64,000 bases of DNA from Massilia agilis (GTDB lineage: Bacteria; Pseudomonadota; Gammaproteobacteria; Burkholderiales; Burkholderiaceae_D). How positions within the stretch are numbered: the stretch's first letter is position 1; each line of letters starts with the position of its first letter. Location: assembly GCF_024756255.1 (NCBI RefSeq), contig NZ_JANUHB010000001.1, positions 620,001 through 684,000 on the forward strand, written 5' to 3'. Under the pieces are notes generated by a model. It was given only the letters and a program-made list of their open reading frames with translations. It did not search any database and was not told where the DNA came from. Made by a program: the position numbers and the translations under genes. Positions 10,574 through 21,814 of this stretch are shown piece by piece.

Positions 10574-10783
10574 ATGGCACTGTTTAAACAACACTCGATG
10601 TACGAATCCGATCACACCAAGTTCATCAAGGAGCTCAAGGCCAAGACCCCGGGCATGGACGAGCGCCAGCAGGCCGGCCGCGCCCTGCTGTGGGACAAAG
10701 CCCCGATCACGCTGGAGGAGCAGCGCCGCATCGCCGAATCGCGCATCCGCCAGCAGGCCTACCCGTACCAGACCAAGGTCTAA
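10574..10783 (+). CDS. DUF3460 family small protein
   Basis: 69 residues starting MALFKQHSMYESDHTKFIKEL. It is a small, charged, soluble protein of the DUF3460 family, common in betaproteobacteria and without known function. The ATG at 10574 starts the conserved part. The 38 in-frame codons upstream run back through the REPIN and are not credible. It lies 22 bases before scpA and probably shares its transcript. Confidence 0.85.
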   Translation: MALFKQHSMYESDHTKFIKELKAKTPGMDERQQAGRALLWDKAPITLEEQRRIAESRIRQQAYPYQTKV

Positions 10784-10805
10784 GCACCTTCGGCGGAGCA
10801 CAGCC

Positions 10806-12564
<1,759 letters not shown>

Positions 12565-12624
12565 GCGCCCGCGCCAAAACCGTGCACCGAAAAGTTCCTG
12601 GAAGTAATACAATTCGTTAAGGAA

Positions 12625-12659
12625 AGCGCAATAGTGTCAAATCGAGACACGATTGCGCT
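12625..12659. promoter_or_regulatory. Inverted repeat in the leader of the PilZ gene
   Basis: AGCGCAATAGTGTC (12625-12638) and GACACGATTGCGCT (12646-12659) are inverted, with one mismatch in 14 and a 7-nt loop. The end lies 31 bases before the PilZ protein ATG. There is no T-tract, so it is not a plain terminator. It could be an operator or an RNA hairpin that sets expression of the flagellar brake. Confidence 0.5.
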
Positions 12660-12690
12660 GTGCACGGTTCAATCTGAAGGAGGCGCGACC

Positions 12691-13476
12691 ATGATCGACA
12701 GCGAAACCGCCCGCATCGCCACCCGCAAGGGCCCGCCCCGGCCGTCGGACGCGGTCGGCCTGATCGCCGCATCCGACGAGCCGCACGAGATGCGGGACCC
12801 GTTCGACATTGGCGAGGTGCTCACGCAACTGGCCGAATCGGGCGAGCCGATCACCATCCACGCGGCGCGTGCGCGCGAGCCGGTCATGGCGCGCATCGAG
12901 TCGGTCGATCCCGAGCTGCCGCATTTCGTGCTCGACCTGGCCGGCGGCGCCACCCTGCCGCGCGACCACAAGCTGGTGCTGGTCGCCTCGCTGGGCAACA
13001 ACGCCAAGCTGCAGTTCGAGCTGCCCGACGACTGGCACGACCTGTCCGCCACCGGCCAGCTGGTACAGGCCACCTTCCCCGAAACCTGCCTGGTGCTCAA
13101 CCGCCGCGCCGAGCGCCGCCACGAGACACCGGTGGGCGGCAACTACACCGCCACCTTCATCCTGATGAGCCAGAAGCGCGTGCTGCAGCTGTACGATTTT
13201 TCGACAGGCGGCGTCGGCATGCGCGCGGCGCCGCAGCAGGCGATGGGCCTGAGGGTCGGCAAGAAGCTCGACGCGGTACGGCTGGACATCGGCGACGACA
13301 CGATGGTGGTGGACCTGGTCATCCGGCTGGCGCGGCGCTTTCGCACCTTCCTGCTGGGCGAGCAGGTGCAGATCGGATGCCAGTTCGTGAACATGACGCC
13401 GGAGAAGCAGCAGCAGATCAAGTCGATCATGGAAAAGCACGACGCGGCGCACCGGCGCGCGACGGCGCACCAGTAA
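12691..13476 (+). CDS. PilZ-domain flagellar brake protein, YcgR-like
   Basis: 261 residues with the two-domain layout of YcgR: an N-terminal YcgR_N domain (~35-125) and a C-terminal PilZ domain (~138-250). The c-di-GMP-binding motifs are present: an arginine patch RRAERR at 138-143 and DFSTGG at 169-174. In YcgR, bound c-di-GMP lets the protein slow the flagellar motor at the rotor-stator interface. The ATG at 12691 has an excellent AAGGAGG site. An earlier in-frame ATG at 12634 lies inside the leader hairpin and is unlikely. The gene stands just outside the che/mot block, which fits a motility role. Confidence 0.88.
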   Translation: MIDSETARIATRKGPPRPSDAVGLIAASDEPHEMRDPFDIGEVLTQLAESGEPITIHAARAREPVMARIESVDPELPHFVLDLAGGATLPRDHKLVLVASLGNNAKLQFELPDDWHDLSATGQLVQATFPETCLVLNRRAERRHETPVGGNYTATFILMSQKRVLQLYDFSTGGVGMRAAPQQAMGLRVGKKLDAVRLDIGDDTMVVDLVIRLARRFRTFLLGEQVQIGCQFVNMTPEKQQQIKSIMEKHDAAHRRATAHQ

Positions 13477-13521
13477 GTGCGCTGCGCCACGCAAAACCGT
13501 TTATACCGTTAACTCGAAACC

Positions 13522-13622
13522 GTCGTCCCGGCGAAAGCCGGGACCCATGCTGAAGCTACCTTCACGCGGCTTGTGCAGTGCACGGACACTCAGCATGGGT
13601 CCCGGCCTGCGCCGGGACGACG
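13522..13622. repeat. Dispersed palindrome family 2, full copy
   Basis: Inverted arms beginning CGTCGTCCCGGCGAAAGCCG and ending in its near-complement (GCCGGGACGACG at 13611-13622) surround a ~60-bp middle whose CCCATGCTGA and TCAGCATGGG also pair. It sits between the ends of convergent genes (PilZ stop 13476, HDOD stop 13660). Partial copies are at 36291-36322 and 45295-45336. Confidence 0.8.
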
Positions 13623-13659
13623 TTTCAGGCGATATTGGGCAGAGGCCCCGCAGCCGGCC

Positions 13660-14865
13660 TCAGGCTGCCACGTTCTGCGCCCACGCCAGCGCCGACAGGT
13701 GCGCCTTGTTGACGTCTTCCGGGCTGATCGACAGCGACTGCGCCAGCGACGCCACCAGGTTGGAATTGAGCTCGCAAGCCTCGGCCAGCGCCAGGTAGGG
13801 CCCGTACACGCCGCCGCGCGTGAGCAGCGCGCGCACCACCTCGTCCGGCAGCATCACGGTGTCCAGCACTTCCTTCATCGGCAGCCCGAGCAGGCGGTCC
13901 AGCAGCGAGAACATGCCCGCCACGAACAGGTTCTCGCCCTCCCCGCGCGCCAGGAACTTCATGCCCAGCAGTTCGCACAGGCGCGCGCGCACCACCGCGG
14001 TCTCCATCAGCACCGGCGAATAGCCGCTGTTGCTGGCGGTGGCCAGGAGCAGCGTCAGCCAGCGGTACAGCGGCGCATAGCCCAGGAGCGTGATCGCCTG
14101 GCGCAGCGACTGCACCTCGCGCCCGGCGCCGAAACCGGCAGAGTTGATGAAGCGCAGCAGCTTGTAGATGAGCGCCGGGTCGCGCTTGAGCACCGCTTCC
14201 AGGCGCGGGATGTCCTCGTTGTTCTGCACCATCTGCATCAGCTGCAGGATGATGGTCTGGGCCGGGTTCATGCCCTTGACTTCGATGCCCTCGCGCGGCG
14301 TCAGGTGCAGCTTGCCGACGAATGCATCCAGCCCCAGCGCCGCGCAGGCGTCGAAGTCGGCCCAGGTGGTCACCGGGCGCCCCACCATGCGCACCGACGA
14401 CTGCTTGGCCGCAGCGTAGGCGCGCGCCTGCGAACCCACGTCCGCGCCGGTGAAGCGCACCTCGACGTAGGAAGCGATGCGCGACAGGTTCTTGGACAGC
14501 AGCGCGGCGTCGCCGCCGCGGATCGACAGGCCCACCCCGCCCGCGCGCAGTGCCTGCATGGCGGTGAGCGTATCGCGGTTGTTCAGCTCCTGCGCCCGGA
14601 TGGTCAGGACCGTGTGCTGCGGCGGCAGCGCGTGCAGCGCGTCGGTGGACAGCATGGCCGGCACCGCGTCCAGGAACAGCACCTTCTCGCGCAGCAGCCA
14701 GCCGTCGTCCTCGTCCACCACGTGCGCGGCGACGAAGCCGACCAGCGACTCGAGGTCGGCCTCGGTCACCTGCTGGCCGTTCTGCTGCCACGACAGCTCG
14801 TAGCCGATCACGCGCTGCTTGGGATCGAGCAGCGGTTCGCGGACAATGAAGTTAGTCTGGTGCAT
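13660..14865 (-). CDS. HDOD signalling protein with degenerate EAL-like N-terminus
   Basis: 401 residues. The N-terminal half (~1-200) resembles EAL-fold proteins of the YuxH/CdgJ type (REPLLDPKQRVIGYELSW), but the EAL signature and the metal ligands are not kept, so phosphodiesterase activity is unlikely. The C-terminal half (~205-400) is an HDOD domain, with NNEDIPRLEAVLKRDPALIYKLLRFIN as the core block at about bases 14135-14225. HDOD proteins act as signalling adaptors, and Vibrio CdgJ affects motility. It is the last gene of the leftward che cluster, 30 bases after cheZ, so it is probably cotranscribed and part of motility control. Confidence 0.85.
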   Translation of the reverse strand: MHQTNFIVREPLLDPKQRVIGYELSWQQNGQQVTEADLESLVGFVAAHVVDEDDGWLLREKVLFLDAVPAMLSTDALHALPPQHTVLTIRAQELNNRDTLTAMQALRAGGVGLSIRGGDAALLSKNLSRIASYVEVRFTGADVGSQARAYAAAKQSSVRMVGRPVTTWADFDACAALGLDAFVGKLHLTPREGIEVKGMNPAQTIILQLMQMVQNNEDIPRLEAVLKRDPALIYKLLRFINSAGFGAGREVQSLRQAITLLGYAPLYRWLTLLLATASNSGYSPVLMETAVVRARLCELLGMKFLARGEGENLFVAGMFSLLDRLLGLPMKEVLDTVMLPDEVVRALLTRGGVYGPYLALAEACELNSNLVASLAQSLSISPEDVNKAHLSALAWAQNVAA

Positions 14866-14895
14866 CGCTTGAAGGAGCTGGTCGCCCGGCGCGAA

Positions 14896-15525
14896 TCAGA
14901 AGCCGAGACTCTCGAGCAGGTCGTCCACCTGCCCCTGGTTGGACACCACCTCGCTGTTGCGCTCGGGGTTGATCTGGGGGCCGTTCAACAGGCCATTGTC
15001 CAGGTCGCGCTTGATCTCGGCCGGCGCGAAATCGACCAGCACCTCCACCAGCTGCTGCTCCAGGTTCTGCGCGATCGAGGTCACGCGGCCGATCACCTGG
15101 CCGGTCAGGTCCTGGAAGTCCTGCGCCATCATGATGTCCATGAGGTGCTTGCGCGTTGCGGCCGCGTCCTCCCTGGCCTGGCCCAGCTGGGCCACGGTCT
15201 GCGCGGCCAGAGCGCGCCAGTCGCCTTCCGTCCCGCCGTCGAGCAGGGCCTGCCATTTGCCGGCCAGCTCGCCAGCCTGCGCGTCGATCCGGTCCTGCAG
15301 CGGGCTGGCTGCGTCGGTTGCGTTCAGCACGCGTTGGGCGGCCTGTTCCGACAGGCGCGCCACGTAGTCGAGGCGATCGCGCGCGTCGGGAATCTCGCTT
15401 GCCGCGCGTTCGATCAGTTTGTCCAGCCCCAGCCCGCGCAGGCTGTCATGCAGCGCGCGCGTGAGGTGGCCGATGCGGCTCAGGACCTCGTCGTTCGAGC
15501 CCGAGACGCCGTTTTGCTCACCCAT
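14896..15525 (-). CDS. cheZ: Chemotaxis protein phosphatase CheZ
   Basis: 209 residues, the usual length. CheZ is a helical dimer that speeds dephosphorylation of CheY-P. The active-site helix MMAQDFQDLTGQVI carries D139 and Q143, matching D143 and Q147 of E. coli. The C-terminal peptide QVDDLLESLGF matches the CheY-docking tail. The start codon overlaps the cheY1 stop by one base (TAATG), so the two are translationally coupled. Confidence 0.96.
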   Translation of the reverse strand: MGEQNGVSGSNDEVLSRIGHLTRALHDSLRGLGLDKLIERAASEIPDARDRLDYVARLSEQAAQRVLNATDAASPLQDRIDAQAGELAGKWQALLDGGTEGDWRALAAQTVAQLGQAREDAAATRKHLMDIMMAQDFQDLTGQVIGRVTSIAQNLEQQLVEVLVDFAPAEIKRDLDNGLLNGPQINPERNSEVVSNQGQVDDLLESLGF

Positions 15526-15920
15526 TACGCAGCCTTTTCCAGCTTCTCGAAGATCTTGTTCAGCTTTTCGTCCAGCGTCGCGGCCGTGAACGGCTTGACG
15601 ACGTAACCGTTGGCGCCCGCCTGGGCTGCCGCGATGATGTTTTCCTTCTTCGCTTCCGCCGTCACCATCAGCACCGGCAGCTTGGCCAGCGCGGGATCGG
15701 CGCGGATGTTCTGCAGCATGGTCAGGCCGTCCATGTTGGGCATGTTCCAGTCCGACACCACGAAGTCGAACGGCTCGCTGCGCAGCTTGGCGAGCGCCTG
15801 GACGCCGTCTTCGGCCTCGTCGACGTTGGCGTAACCCAGTTCTTTGAGCAGATTCTTCACGATGCGGCGCATCGTCGAGAAATCATCTACCACCAGGAAA
15901 CGCAATTTGGGATCTGCCAT
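15525..15920 (-). CDS. cheY: Chemotaxis response regulator CheY (CheY1)
   Basis: 131 residues, single receiver domain. The acidic pocket is D12/D13, the phospho-acceptor D57, with T87 and K109 at the same numbers as in E. coli CheY. CheY-P binds FliM and switches the motor. Coupling to cheZ makes this the likely motor-binding CheY, while the second CheY (21405-21770) may act as a sink or serve another output. The ATG at 15918-15920 has GGAG ten bases upstream. A 126-bp gap separates it from cheB. Confidence 0.96.
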   Translation of the reverse strand: MADPKLRFLVVDDFSTMRRIVKNLLKELGYANVDEAEDGVQALAKLRSEPFDFVVSDWNMPNMDGLTMLQNIRADPALAKLPVLMVTAEAKKENIIAAAQAGANGYVVKPFTAATLDEKLNKIFEKLEKAA

Positions 15921-16046
15921 GTAATACTCCGTCGATTCTCTTTACTCAGGTTAGGTGGGGACTTCGGCGCTGCCGGGAAGCAGGCTAAAGGATAGCATTT
16001 TTGTTGCCCTCAAGCCATAAATGGCGGGCGAAATGACGCACACGGA

Positions 16047-17111
16047 TCAAACACGCAACGCCCGGCCGCCCTGCGCGGCGAGGTGGCCGAGCACCATCCC
16101 CGGCAGCGCCGACAGCGCGCCCACTTCATGGGTCGCGCCGACCGCGATCGCCTCGCGCGGCATGCCGAACACCACGCACGACGCCTCGTCCTGGGCGAAG
16201 TTGTAGGCGCCGGCCTGCTTCATCTCGAGCATGCCGGCCGCGCCGTCCTTGCCCATGCCGGTCAGGATCACCCCGACCGCGTTCTTGCCGGCCGCCTGCG
16301 CCGCCGAGCGGAACAGCACGTCCACCGACGGCCGGTGCCGGTTCACCGGCGGGCTCTGCTCGATGCGGGTCATGTAGTTCGCGCCCGAACGCACCAGCAG
16401 CAGGTGCGAGTGGCCGGGCGCGATGTAGGCGTGGCCGGGCAGCACGCGCTCGTTGCCGGCGGCCTCGCACACGCTGATCTTGCACAGCGAATCGAGGCGC
16501 TTGGCGAACGAGGTGGTGAAACCTTCCGGCATGTGCTGGGTGATCAGGATGCCCGGGCAGTCCGACGGCATCTGCATCAGGAATTCGCGGATCGCCTCGG
16601 TGCCGCCGGTGGAGGCGCCGATGATGATCAGCTTTTCCGACGACGTGAGCGGGCTCCTCAAGGCCGGCAGCACCGGGCTTGGGGCGTTCGGGTGCAGCGT
16701 GCGCGGCTTGATGCGGGCGCGCGCGGCGGCGCGGATCTTGTCGCAAATGACATCAGTGTACTCGCGCATGCCCGACTGGATCGAGATCTTCGGCTTGGTC
16801 ACGAAGTCCACCGCGCCCAGTTCCAGCGCGCGCATCGTGATCTCCGAGCCGCGTTCGGTCAGCGACGAGACCATCAGCACCGGCATCGGGCGCAGGCGCA
16901 TCAGCTTTTCCAGGAAATCCAGGCCGTCCATCTTCGGCATCTCGACGTCCAGCGTGAGCACGTCGGGGTTGGTGCGCTTGATCAGGTCGCGCGCCACCAG
17001 CGGGTCGGGCGCCACGCCCACCACCTCCATGTCCGGCTGCGAATTGACGATCTCGCTCATCACCGCACGGATCAGCGCCGAATCGTCGACGATCAGCACC
17101 TTGGTCTTCAT
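16047..17111 (-). CDS. cheB: Chemotaxis methylesterase/glutaminase CheB
   Basis: 354 residues. The receiver domain has phospho-acceptor D55, and a linker (~125-155) leads to the methylesterase domain with catalytic S167 (GASTGG), H193 (QHMP) and D289 (GMGKDG). CheB-P removes methyl groups from receptor glutamates and resets sensitivity, opposing CheR. It is 17 bases after cheD in the same operon. Confidence 0.97.
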   Translation of the reverse strand: MKTKVLIVDDSALIRAVMSEIVNSQPDMEVVGVAPDPLVARDLIKRTNPDVLTLDVEMPKMDGLDFLEKLMRLRPMPVLMVSSLTERGSEITMRALELGAVDFVTKPKISIQSGMREYTDVICDKIRAAARARIKPRTLHPNAPSPVLPALRSPLTSSEKLIIIGASTGGTEAIREFLMQMPSDCPGILITQHMPEGFTTSFAKRLDSLCKISVCEAAGNERVLPGHAYIAPGHSHLLLVRSGANYMTRIEQSPPVNRHRPSVDVLFRSAAQAAGKNAVGVILTGMGKDGAAGMLEMKQAGAYNFAQDEASCVVFGMPREAIAVGATHEVGALSALPGMVLGHLAAQGGRALRV

Positions 17112-17128
17112 TTCCAGTCCCTTTCAGG

Positions 17129-17719
17129 TCAGAACAGGTCGATGTCGCCGGCAACCGGCGCGACCTTAAGCCTGCTGGCGTAGTCGGCTTCGCGCCGTGC
17201 CAGCGTGTCGTTATGGGTTTGCATCAGCTTCTTGACCAGCACCTTGCCGGTGTGCGGGAAGAAGTACACCTTGCGCGGGTAGATGTCGTTCAGGTCCTCG
17301 GCCAGCACCGGGATCTTTTCGGTCTTGAGAAACTGCGTCACGAACGCGGCGTTGCGCTCGCCCACGTTCATCGCGGTAAAGCCGCGCAGCACCGCGCCGC
17401 CACCGAACACCTTCGCCTCCAGGCTTTCGCGCCGCGCGCCGGCCTTGAGCAGGTCGTTGATCAGGACCTCCATCGCGTAGGTCCCGTAGCGCATCGAGGC
17501 CGATACCGGGCCGTTGTCGCCGCCGTCGGGCAGCATGAAGTGGTTCATGCCGCCCAGGCCCGTGACGCGGTCGCGGATGCAGGCCGCCACGCACGAGCCG
17601 AGCACGGTCACGATCAGCATGTCGCGGTTGGTGTAGTAGTACTCGCCCGGCAGGATCTTGGCCGCGTCGCAGTCGAAGGTGCGGTCGTAGTACACATTGG
17701 TGGCGAAATTGCTGTTCAT
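17129..17719 (-). CDS. cheD: Chemoreceptor glutamine deamidase CheD
   Basis: 196 residues. Catalytic Cys and His are C43 (VLGSCVAACI) and H60 (GGMNHFMLP). CheD converts receptor glutamines to glutamates or hydrolyses methyl esters. There is no CheC in the window. The C-terminal tail is VAGDIDLF, nearly the same as the tail SGDIELF of the CheZ-like protein at 21815-22366, which suggests a shared binding partner. It lies between cheR and cheB with 12- and 17-bp gaps. Confidence 0.95.
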   Translation of the reverse strand: MNSNFATNVYYDRTFDCDAAKILPGEYYYTNRDMLIVTVLGSCVAACIRDRVTGLGGMNHFMLPDGGDNGPVSASMRYGTYAMEVLINDLLKAGARRESLEAKVFGGGAVLRGFTAMNVGERNAAFVTQFLKTEKIPVLAEDLNDIYPRKVYFFPHTGKVLVKKLMQTHNDTLARREADYASRLKVAPVAGDIDLF

Positions 17720-17731
17720 GTCCAGGTCCGG

Positions 17732-18580
17732 CTACGCATGGTTAAGCTCGTACACCGTCTTGCCGCGCAGTCGCAGCGCGTCGGACACGTACAAAAAGTT
17801 TTCCGAGTGGCCGGCAAACAGCAGGCCGCTCGGTTTCATCAGGGGCACGAAGCGCGACAGGATGCCGCGCTGGGTCGCCTTGTCGAAGTAGATCATCACG
17901 TTGCGGCAGAAGATCGCGTCGAACGGCCCCTGCAGATGCCAGTTCGCCTCCAGCAGGTTCAGCTGCTTGAAGGTGACCAGCTGGCGCAGCTCGGGGCGCA
18001 CCCGCACCATGCCCTCGTGGCTGCCCTTGCCGCGCAAGAAAAAGCGGCGCAGCCGCTCGGGCGCCATCTTCTCGATGCGGTCCAGCCCGTAGATGCCTTC
18101 GCTCGCGGTGGCCAGCACGTTAGTGTCGATGTCGGTGGCGATCACGTGCGCCGGCGGCGTGAGCGTATTGAACGCCTCGCACAGCGTCATGGCGATCGAA
18201 TACGGCTCTTCGCCGGTGGAGCTGGCCGCGCACCAGATGTTCAGCTGCCCGCCCTCGCGCGCGCGCACCGCCAGCACGTGCTCGGCCAGCAGCGGGAAAT
18301 GGTGCGCCTCGCGGAAGAACGAGGTCAGGTTGGTGGTGAGCGCGTTGGTGAACGACTCCCACTCGTGGTCCATGCGTCCCGCCTCCAGCTCGTCCAGATA
18401 GGTGTGGAACGCGCCGATGCCGGTGGCGCGCAGGCGCCGCGCCAGGCGGCTGTACACCATCTCCTGCTTGCTGTCGGCCAGCGAAATCCCGGCGCGCTTG
18501 TAGATCAGCGCGCGCACCCGCTCGAAGTCGCGGCGCGTGAAGTCGAATTCCTTGGTCGTCTCGTGTGTCTGTTGCGGCAC
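17732..18580 (-). CDS. cheR: Chemotaxis methyltransferase CheR
   Basis: 282 residues. The N-terminal helical domain (~12-75) binds the substrate helix, and the C-terminal Rossmann domain binds S-adenosylmethionine (NIWCAASSTGEEPYSIAM region, bases ~18190-18240). CheR methylates receptor glutamates. The start is GTG at 18578-18580 with a purine-rich AAGAAGG upstream; the product starts PQQTHETTKEF. The 89-bp gap before it holds a GC-rich hairpin (around 18610-18640) of unclear meaning. Confidence 0.96.
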   Translation of the reverse strand: MPQQTHETTKEFDFTRRDFERVRALIYKRAGISLADSKQEMVYSRLARRLRATGIGAFHTYLDELEAGRMDHEWESFTNALTTNLTSFFREAHHFPLLAEHVLAVRAREGGQLNIWCAASSTGEEPYSIAMTLCEAFNTLTPPAHVIATDIDTNVLATASEGIYGLDRIEKMAPERLRRFFLRGKGSHEGMVRVRPELRQLVTFKQLNLLEANWHLQGPFDAIFCRNVMIYFDKATQRGILSRFVPLMKPSGLLFAGHSENFLYVSDALRLRGKTVYELNHA

Positions 18581-18669
18581 TTTGCCTTACCTTCTTCAAT
18601 CGGGGCCGCATGCGCCCCTGCCCTGGCCGGCGGGCCAGGGCCAAGCCTTGTGCCTGCCGCCTGCGGCGC

Positions 18670-19173
18670 TTACGCCGCCAGCTTGTCGATCAATCCCATC
18701 TCGCCCGAGGACATCAGCTTGTCGATGTCGATCAGGATCAGCATGCGCTCGTCCACCGTGCCCAGGCCCATCAGGTAGTCGGAATTGAAGGCGGTGCCCA
18801 TTTCCGGGGCGGGCTTGATCTGGTCCGGGGTGAGCGTGGTCACGTCCGACACGCTGTCCACCACCATGCCCATGATGCGCCCGCCGATATTCAGGATGAT
18901 CACGACCGTGAACTGGTCGTACACCGGGGTGCCCAGCTTGAACTTGATGCGCATGTCCACCACCGGGATGATGATGCCGCGCAGGTTGATCACGCCCTTG
19001 ATGAATTCGGGGGCGTTGGCGATGCGGGTGACCGCTTCGTAGCCGCGGATCTCCTGCACCTTCAGGATGTCGATGCCGTATTCCTCGGACCCGAGGGTAA
19101 AGGCCAGGAACTCGCTGCCGGCGCCGTCGCGTGCGTGGGCTTCGGCCGACGAGGTGTTGGTGACTGTGGACAT
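18670..19173 (-). CDS. cheW: Chemotaxis coupling protein CheW
   Basis: 167 residues, one CheW/SH3-like domain that links CheA to receptors. It has the typical [15 protein letters not shown] start, [13 protein letters not shown] core and [11 protein letters not shown] segment. The ATG at 19171-19173 has AAAGGAAG upstream. It lies between cheA and cheR and is the array's main CheW; a second, divergent CheW is at 63212-63691. Confidence 0.97.
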   Translation of the reverse strand: MSTVTNTSSAEAHARDGAGSEFLAFTLGSEEYGIDILKVQEIRGYEAVTRIANAPEFIKGVINLRGIIIPVVDMRIKFKLGTPVYDQFTVVIILNIGGRIMGMVVDSVSDVTTLTPDQIKPAPEMGTAFNSDYLMGLGTVDERMLILIDIDKLMSSGEMGLIDKLAA

Positions 19174-19204
19174 GGCTTTCTTCCTTTGATTGACAAGCAG
19201 AGAG

Positions 19205-21373
19205 TTATAAAACGACGGTGTCGTCGGTGAGCTGGCGCGACGAACGCAGCAACGCCGCGACGTCCAGGATCAGCGCCACGCCGCCATCGCCGAGGATGGT
19301 GGCGCCGGAGATCCCGGCCACCTTGCGGTAGTTCGATTCCAGGTTCTTGACCACGACCTGCTGCTGGCCCACCAGTTCGTCCACGAACAGCGCGGCGCGC
19401 CGGCCCTCGGTCTCGAGGATCACGACGATCGCCTCGGACGGGTCGGTGTAGCGCGGCTCGATGCCGAACATCTGGTACAGCGGGATCAGGGGCAGGTACT
19501 CGCCGCGCACCTTGAGCACGCGGCCCTGGCCGGCGATATCCTTGATGTCCTCGCGCGCCGGCTGCAGCGACTCGACCACGAAGCCCAGCGGCAGGATGTA
19601 GATCTCGGAGCCGCAGCGGATCGACATGCCGTCCAGGATCGCCAGCGTGAGCGGCAGCGAGATCGAGATGGTGGTACCGAAGCCCTTGGCCGAACGGATG
19701 TCCACCACCCCGCCCATCGCGGTGATGTTGCGCTTGACGACGTCCATGCCGACCCCGCGGCCGGACACGTCGGTGACGATTTCGGCGGTCGAGAAGCCCG
19801 GGGCAAAGATCAGCTGCCACACGTCGGCGTCGCTCATCGTGTCCGACACCTCCAGCCCGTTGGCCTTGGCCTTGGCCAGGATCTTCTCGCGGTTCAGGCC
19901 CGCGCCGTCGTCCGCGACCTCGATCACGATGTTGCCGCCCTGCTGGCCGGCCGACAGGAACAGGCGCCCGGCGTCGGTCTTGCCGGCGTCGCGGCGCGCT
20001 TGCGGCAGTTCGATGCCGTGGTCGATGCTATTCCTGACCAGGTGCGTGAGCGGATCGACGATGCGCTCGATCAGGCCCTTGTCCAGTTCCGTGGCCGCGC
20101 CGTGGGTGATGAAATCGACCTTCTTGCCAAGCTTGCTGGCCAGGTCGCGCACCATGCGCGGGAAGCGCGAGAACACGAAGTCCATCGGCATCATCCGGAT
20201 CGACATCACCGCTTCCTGCAGGTCGCGCGTGTTGCGGGTCAGCTGCCCCACCGAGGCCAGCAGGCGCTCGTGCAGCATCGGGTCCAGGGTCGAGGTGCGC
20301 TGCTCGATCATCGCCTGCGTGATGACCAGTTCGCCCACCAGGTTGATCAGCTGGTCCACCTTCTCGACCGAGACCCGGATCGAGGACGACTCGGCGTGCG
20401 CGTGCGCGGCCTTGTCGTCCTTCTTGGCGGCGGCCTTCTTCTCGGCCGCGACCTCGGAAATCTCGAGCGGTTCGGGCGCGGTGCTGGCGGTGTGCTTGGG
20501 TTCCTCGGGCTTGATGCCCGCTTGCGCGCGGATCACCTCGATCGGCTGGAAGAACCCGTAGCCGCGCTCGTCGTCGGACAGCTCGGCCTGCACCTGCTCG
20601 ACCTCGTCGCTGGGGTCGAAGAAGCCGTAGCCCTGCGCGTTCTCGATGCGCGCGCGCTCTTCCTGCTCGATGCGGCGCTGCTCGGGGGTGAGCGGCGGCG
20701 CCTCGAACACCTTCAGGTCTTCCGGCTCGAGCACGAACGAGCAGATCGCGATGATGTCGTCCAGGCTTTCGCGGGTGGTGATCACGAGCGCGCTGCGCCC
20801 GCCCTCGATCGGGGTCACCTGGACCCGGCCCATCAGGCCCAGCTCGTCCACCAGCGCGTTCACGTCGCGCTGCGGCACCTCGGGCAGTTCGATCTTGTAG
20901 CGGTGCGCGCCCTCGACCTGGTGCTCCACCTTGGCTTCGGCATGCAGGAACGACGGCGTGGCGTGGTGGTTCGAGCCGGGCACGACGCCGTCGGCCAGGT
21001 CGTGCAGCACCATGCGCACGTTGGCCACCTGCTCCTGGTCCACCTCGCCGCCGCTCTTGTGCCCGTCCAGCATCATCTTGAGCGTGTCCTTGGCGGACAG
21101 GAAGGCGTCCACGTGCTGCGCGGTGAGCGTCATCTCGCCCTTGCGGATGCGGTCCAGCAGCGACTCGAGCACGTGCGTCACTTCGCTCATGTCGTTCAGG
21201 CCGAAGGTGGCCGCGCCGCCCTTGACCGAGTGCGCCGTGCGGAAGATCGCGTTCAGGTCTTCGGCGTCCGGCGCCTCGACATCGACGCCCAGCAGCAATC
21301 GCTCCATCTCGGCGAGCAGCTCTTCGGCCTCGTCGAAGAAGACCTGGTAAAACTGGCTGATGTCGATGGTCAT
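19205..21373 (-). CDS. cheA: Chemotaxis histidine kinase CheA
   Basis: 722 residues. P1 HPt domain (~1-130) with the phosphorylated H48 in [12 protein letters not shown]2-like CheY/CheB-docking domain follows (~165-240), then a charged linker, the P3 dimerisation helices, the P4 kinase domain with N-box [11 protein letters not shown] and G-box GRGVGMDVV, and the P5 CheW-like regulatory domain at the end. CheA autophosphorylates under receptor control and passes phosphate to both CheYs and CheB. The ATG at 21371-21373 is preferred over an upstream in-frame start, because [20 protein letters not shown] matches the family start and a few extra codons would overlap cheY2. Confidence 0.97.
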   Translation of the reverse strand: MTIDISQFYQVFFDEAEELLAEMERLLLGVDVEAPDAEDLNAIFRTAHSVKGGAATFGLNDMSEVTHVLESLLDRIRKGEMTLTAQHVDAFLSAKDTLKMMLDGHKSGGEVDQEQVANVRMVLHDLADGVVPGSNHHATPSFLHAEAKVEHQVEGAHRYKIELPEVPQRDVNALVDELGLMGRVQVTPIEGGRSALVITTRESLDDIIAICSFVLEPEDLKVFEAPPLTPEQRRIEQEERARIENAQGYGFFDPSDEVEQVQAELSDDERGYGFFQPIEVIRAQAGIKPEEPKHTASTAPEPLEISEVAAEKKAAAKKDDKAAHAHAESSSIRVSVEKVDQLINLVGELVITQAMIEQRTSTLDPMLHERLLASVGQLTRNTRDLQEAVMSIRMMPMDFVFSRFPRMVRDLASKLGKKVDFITHGAATELDKGLIERIVDPLTHLVRNSIDHGIELPQARRDAGKTDAGRLFLSAGQQGGNIVIEVADDGAGLNREKILAKAKANGLEVSDTMSDADVWQLIFAPGFSTAEIVTDVSGRGVGMDVVKRNITAMGGVVDIRSAKGFGTTISISLPLTLAILDGMSIRCGSEIYILPLGFVVESLQPAREDIKDIAGQGRVLKVRGEYLPLIPLYQMFGIEPRYTDPSEAIVVILETEGRRAALFVDELVGQQQVVVKNLESNYRKVAGISGATILGDGGVALILDVAALLRSSRQLTDDTVVL

Positions 21374-21404
21374 GATACGTCCGTGTGTATGGCCGGCCGC
21401 ACGG

Positions 21405-21770
21405 CTAGCCAATGACTTTCTTGACCACCTCGATCAGGCGTTGCGGGTCGAACGGCTTGACCAGCCAGCCATTGGCGCCGGCAGCGCGGCCCTTGGACTT
21501 CATCTCGTCGGACGATTCGGTGGTCAGCATCAGGATCGGCGTCTTCTGGTAGGCCGGCAGGCCACGCAGCATCTTGATCAGCGACAGGCCGTCCATGCGC
21601 GGCATGTTCTGGTCGGTCAGCACCAGGTCCACGGCCTGCTGCTTGGCCTTGTCCAGGCCGTCCTGGCCATCGACCGCCTCCACCACCTGGTAGCCCGCCG
21701 CCTTCAGCGAGAACGCCACCATCTGGCGCAGCGAGCTGGAGTCGTCGACCGCGAGAATTGTTTTTGCCAT
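21405..21770 (-). CDS. Second CheY-type response regulator (CheY2)
   Basis: 121 residues, single receiver domain with phospho-acceptor D53 (LTDQNMPRMDG), D9/D10 in the acidic pocket, a conserved Thr in MLTTE and Lys in VKPF. It is the closer neighbour of cheA, while CheY1 sits with cheZ. In relatives with two CheYs, one is usually the motor regulator and the other a phosphate sink or another output; which is which here cannot be told. The ATG at 21768-21770 has AGGAGC seven bases upstream, and an upstream in-frame start is less likely. Confidence 0.93.
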   Translation of the reverse strand: MAKTILAVDDSSSLRQMVAFSLKAAGYQVVEAVDGQDGLDKAKQQAVDLVLTDQNMPRMDGLSLIKMLRGLPAYQKTPILMLTTESSDEMKSKGRAAGANGWLVKPFDPQRLIEVVKKVIG

Positions 21771-21814
21771 GTTTGCTCCTGATTCTTCTGTCACTTCTGT
21801 TATTTCGTGCGTCT

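Noticed and set aside
13573..15606. 677-codon open frame on the plus strand
   Set aside because: Antisense to the HDOD protein, cheZ and part of cheY; no domain, biased composition.
18605..18645. GC-rich hairpin between cheW and cheR as terminator
   Set aside because: No T-run, and it lies inside a co-directional che operon.
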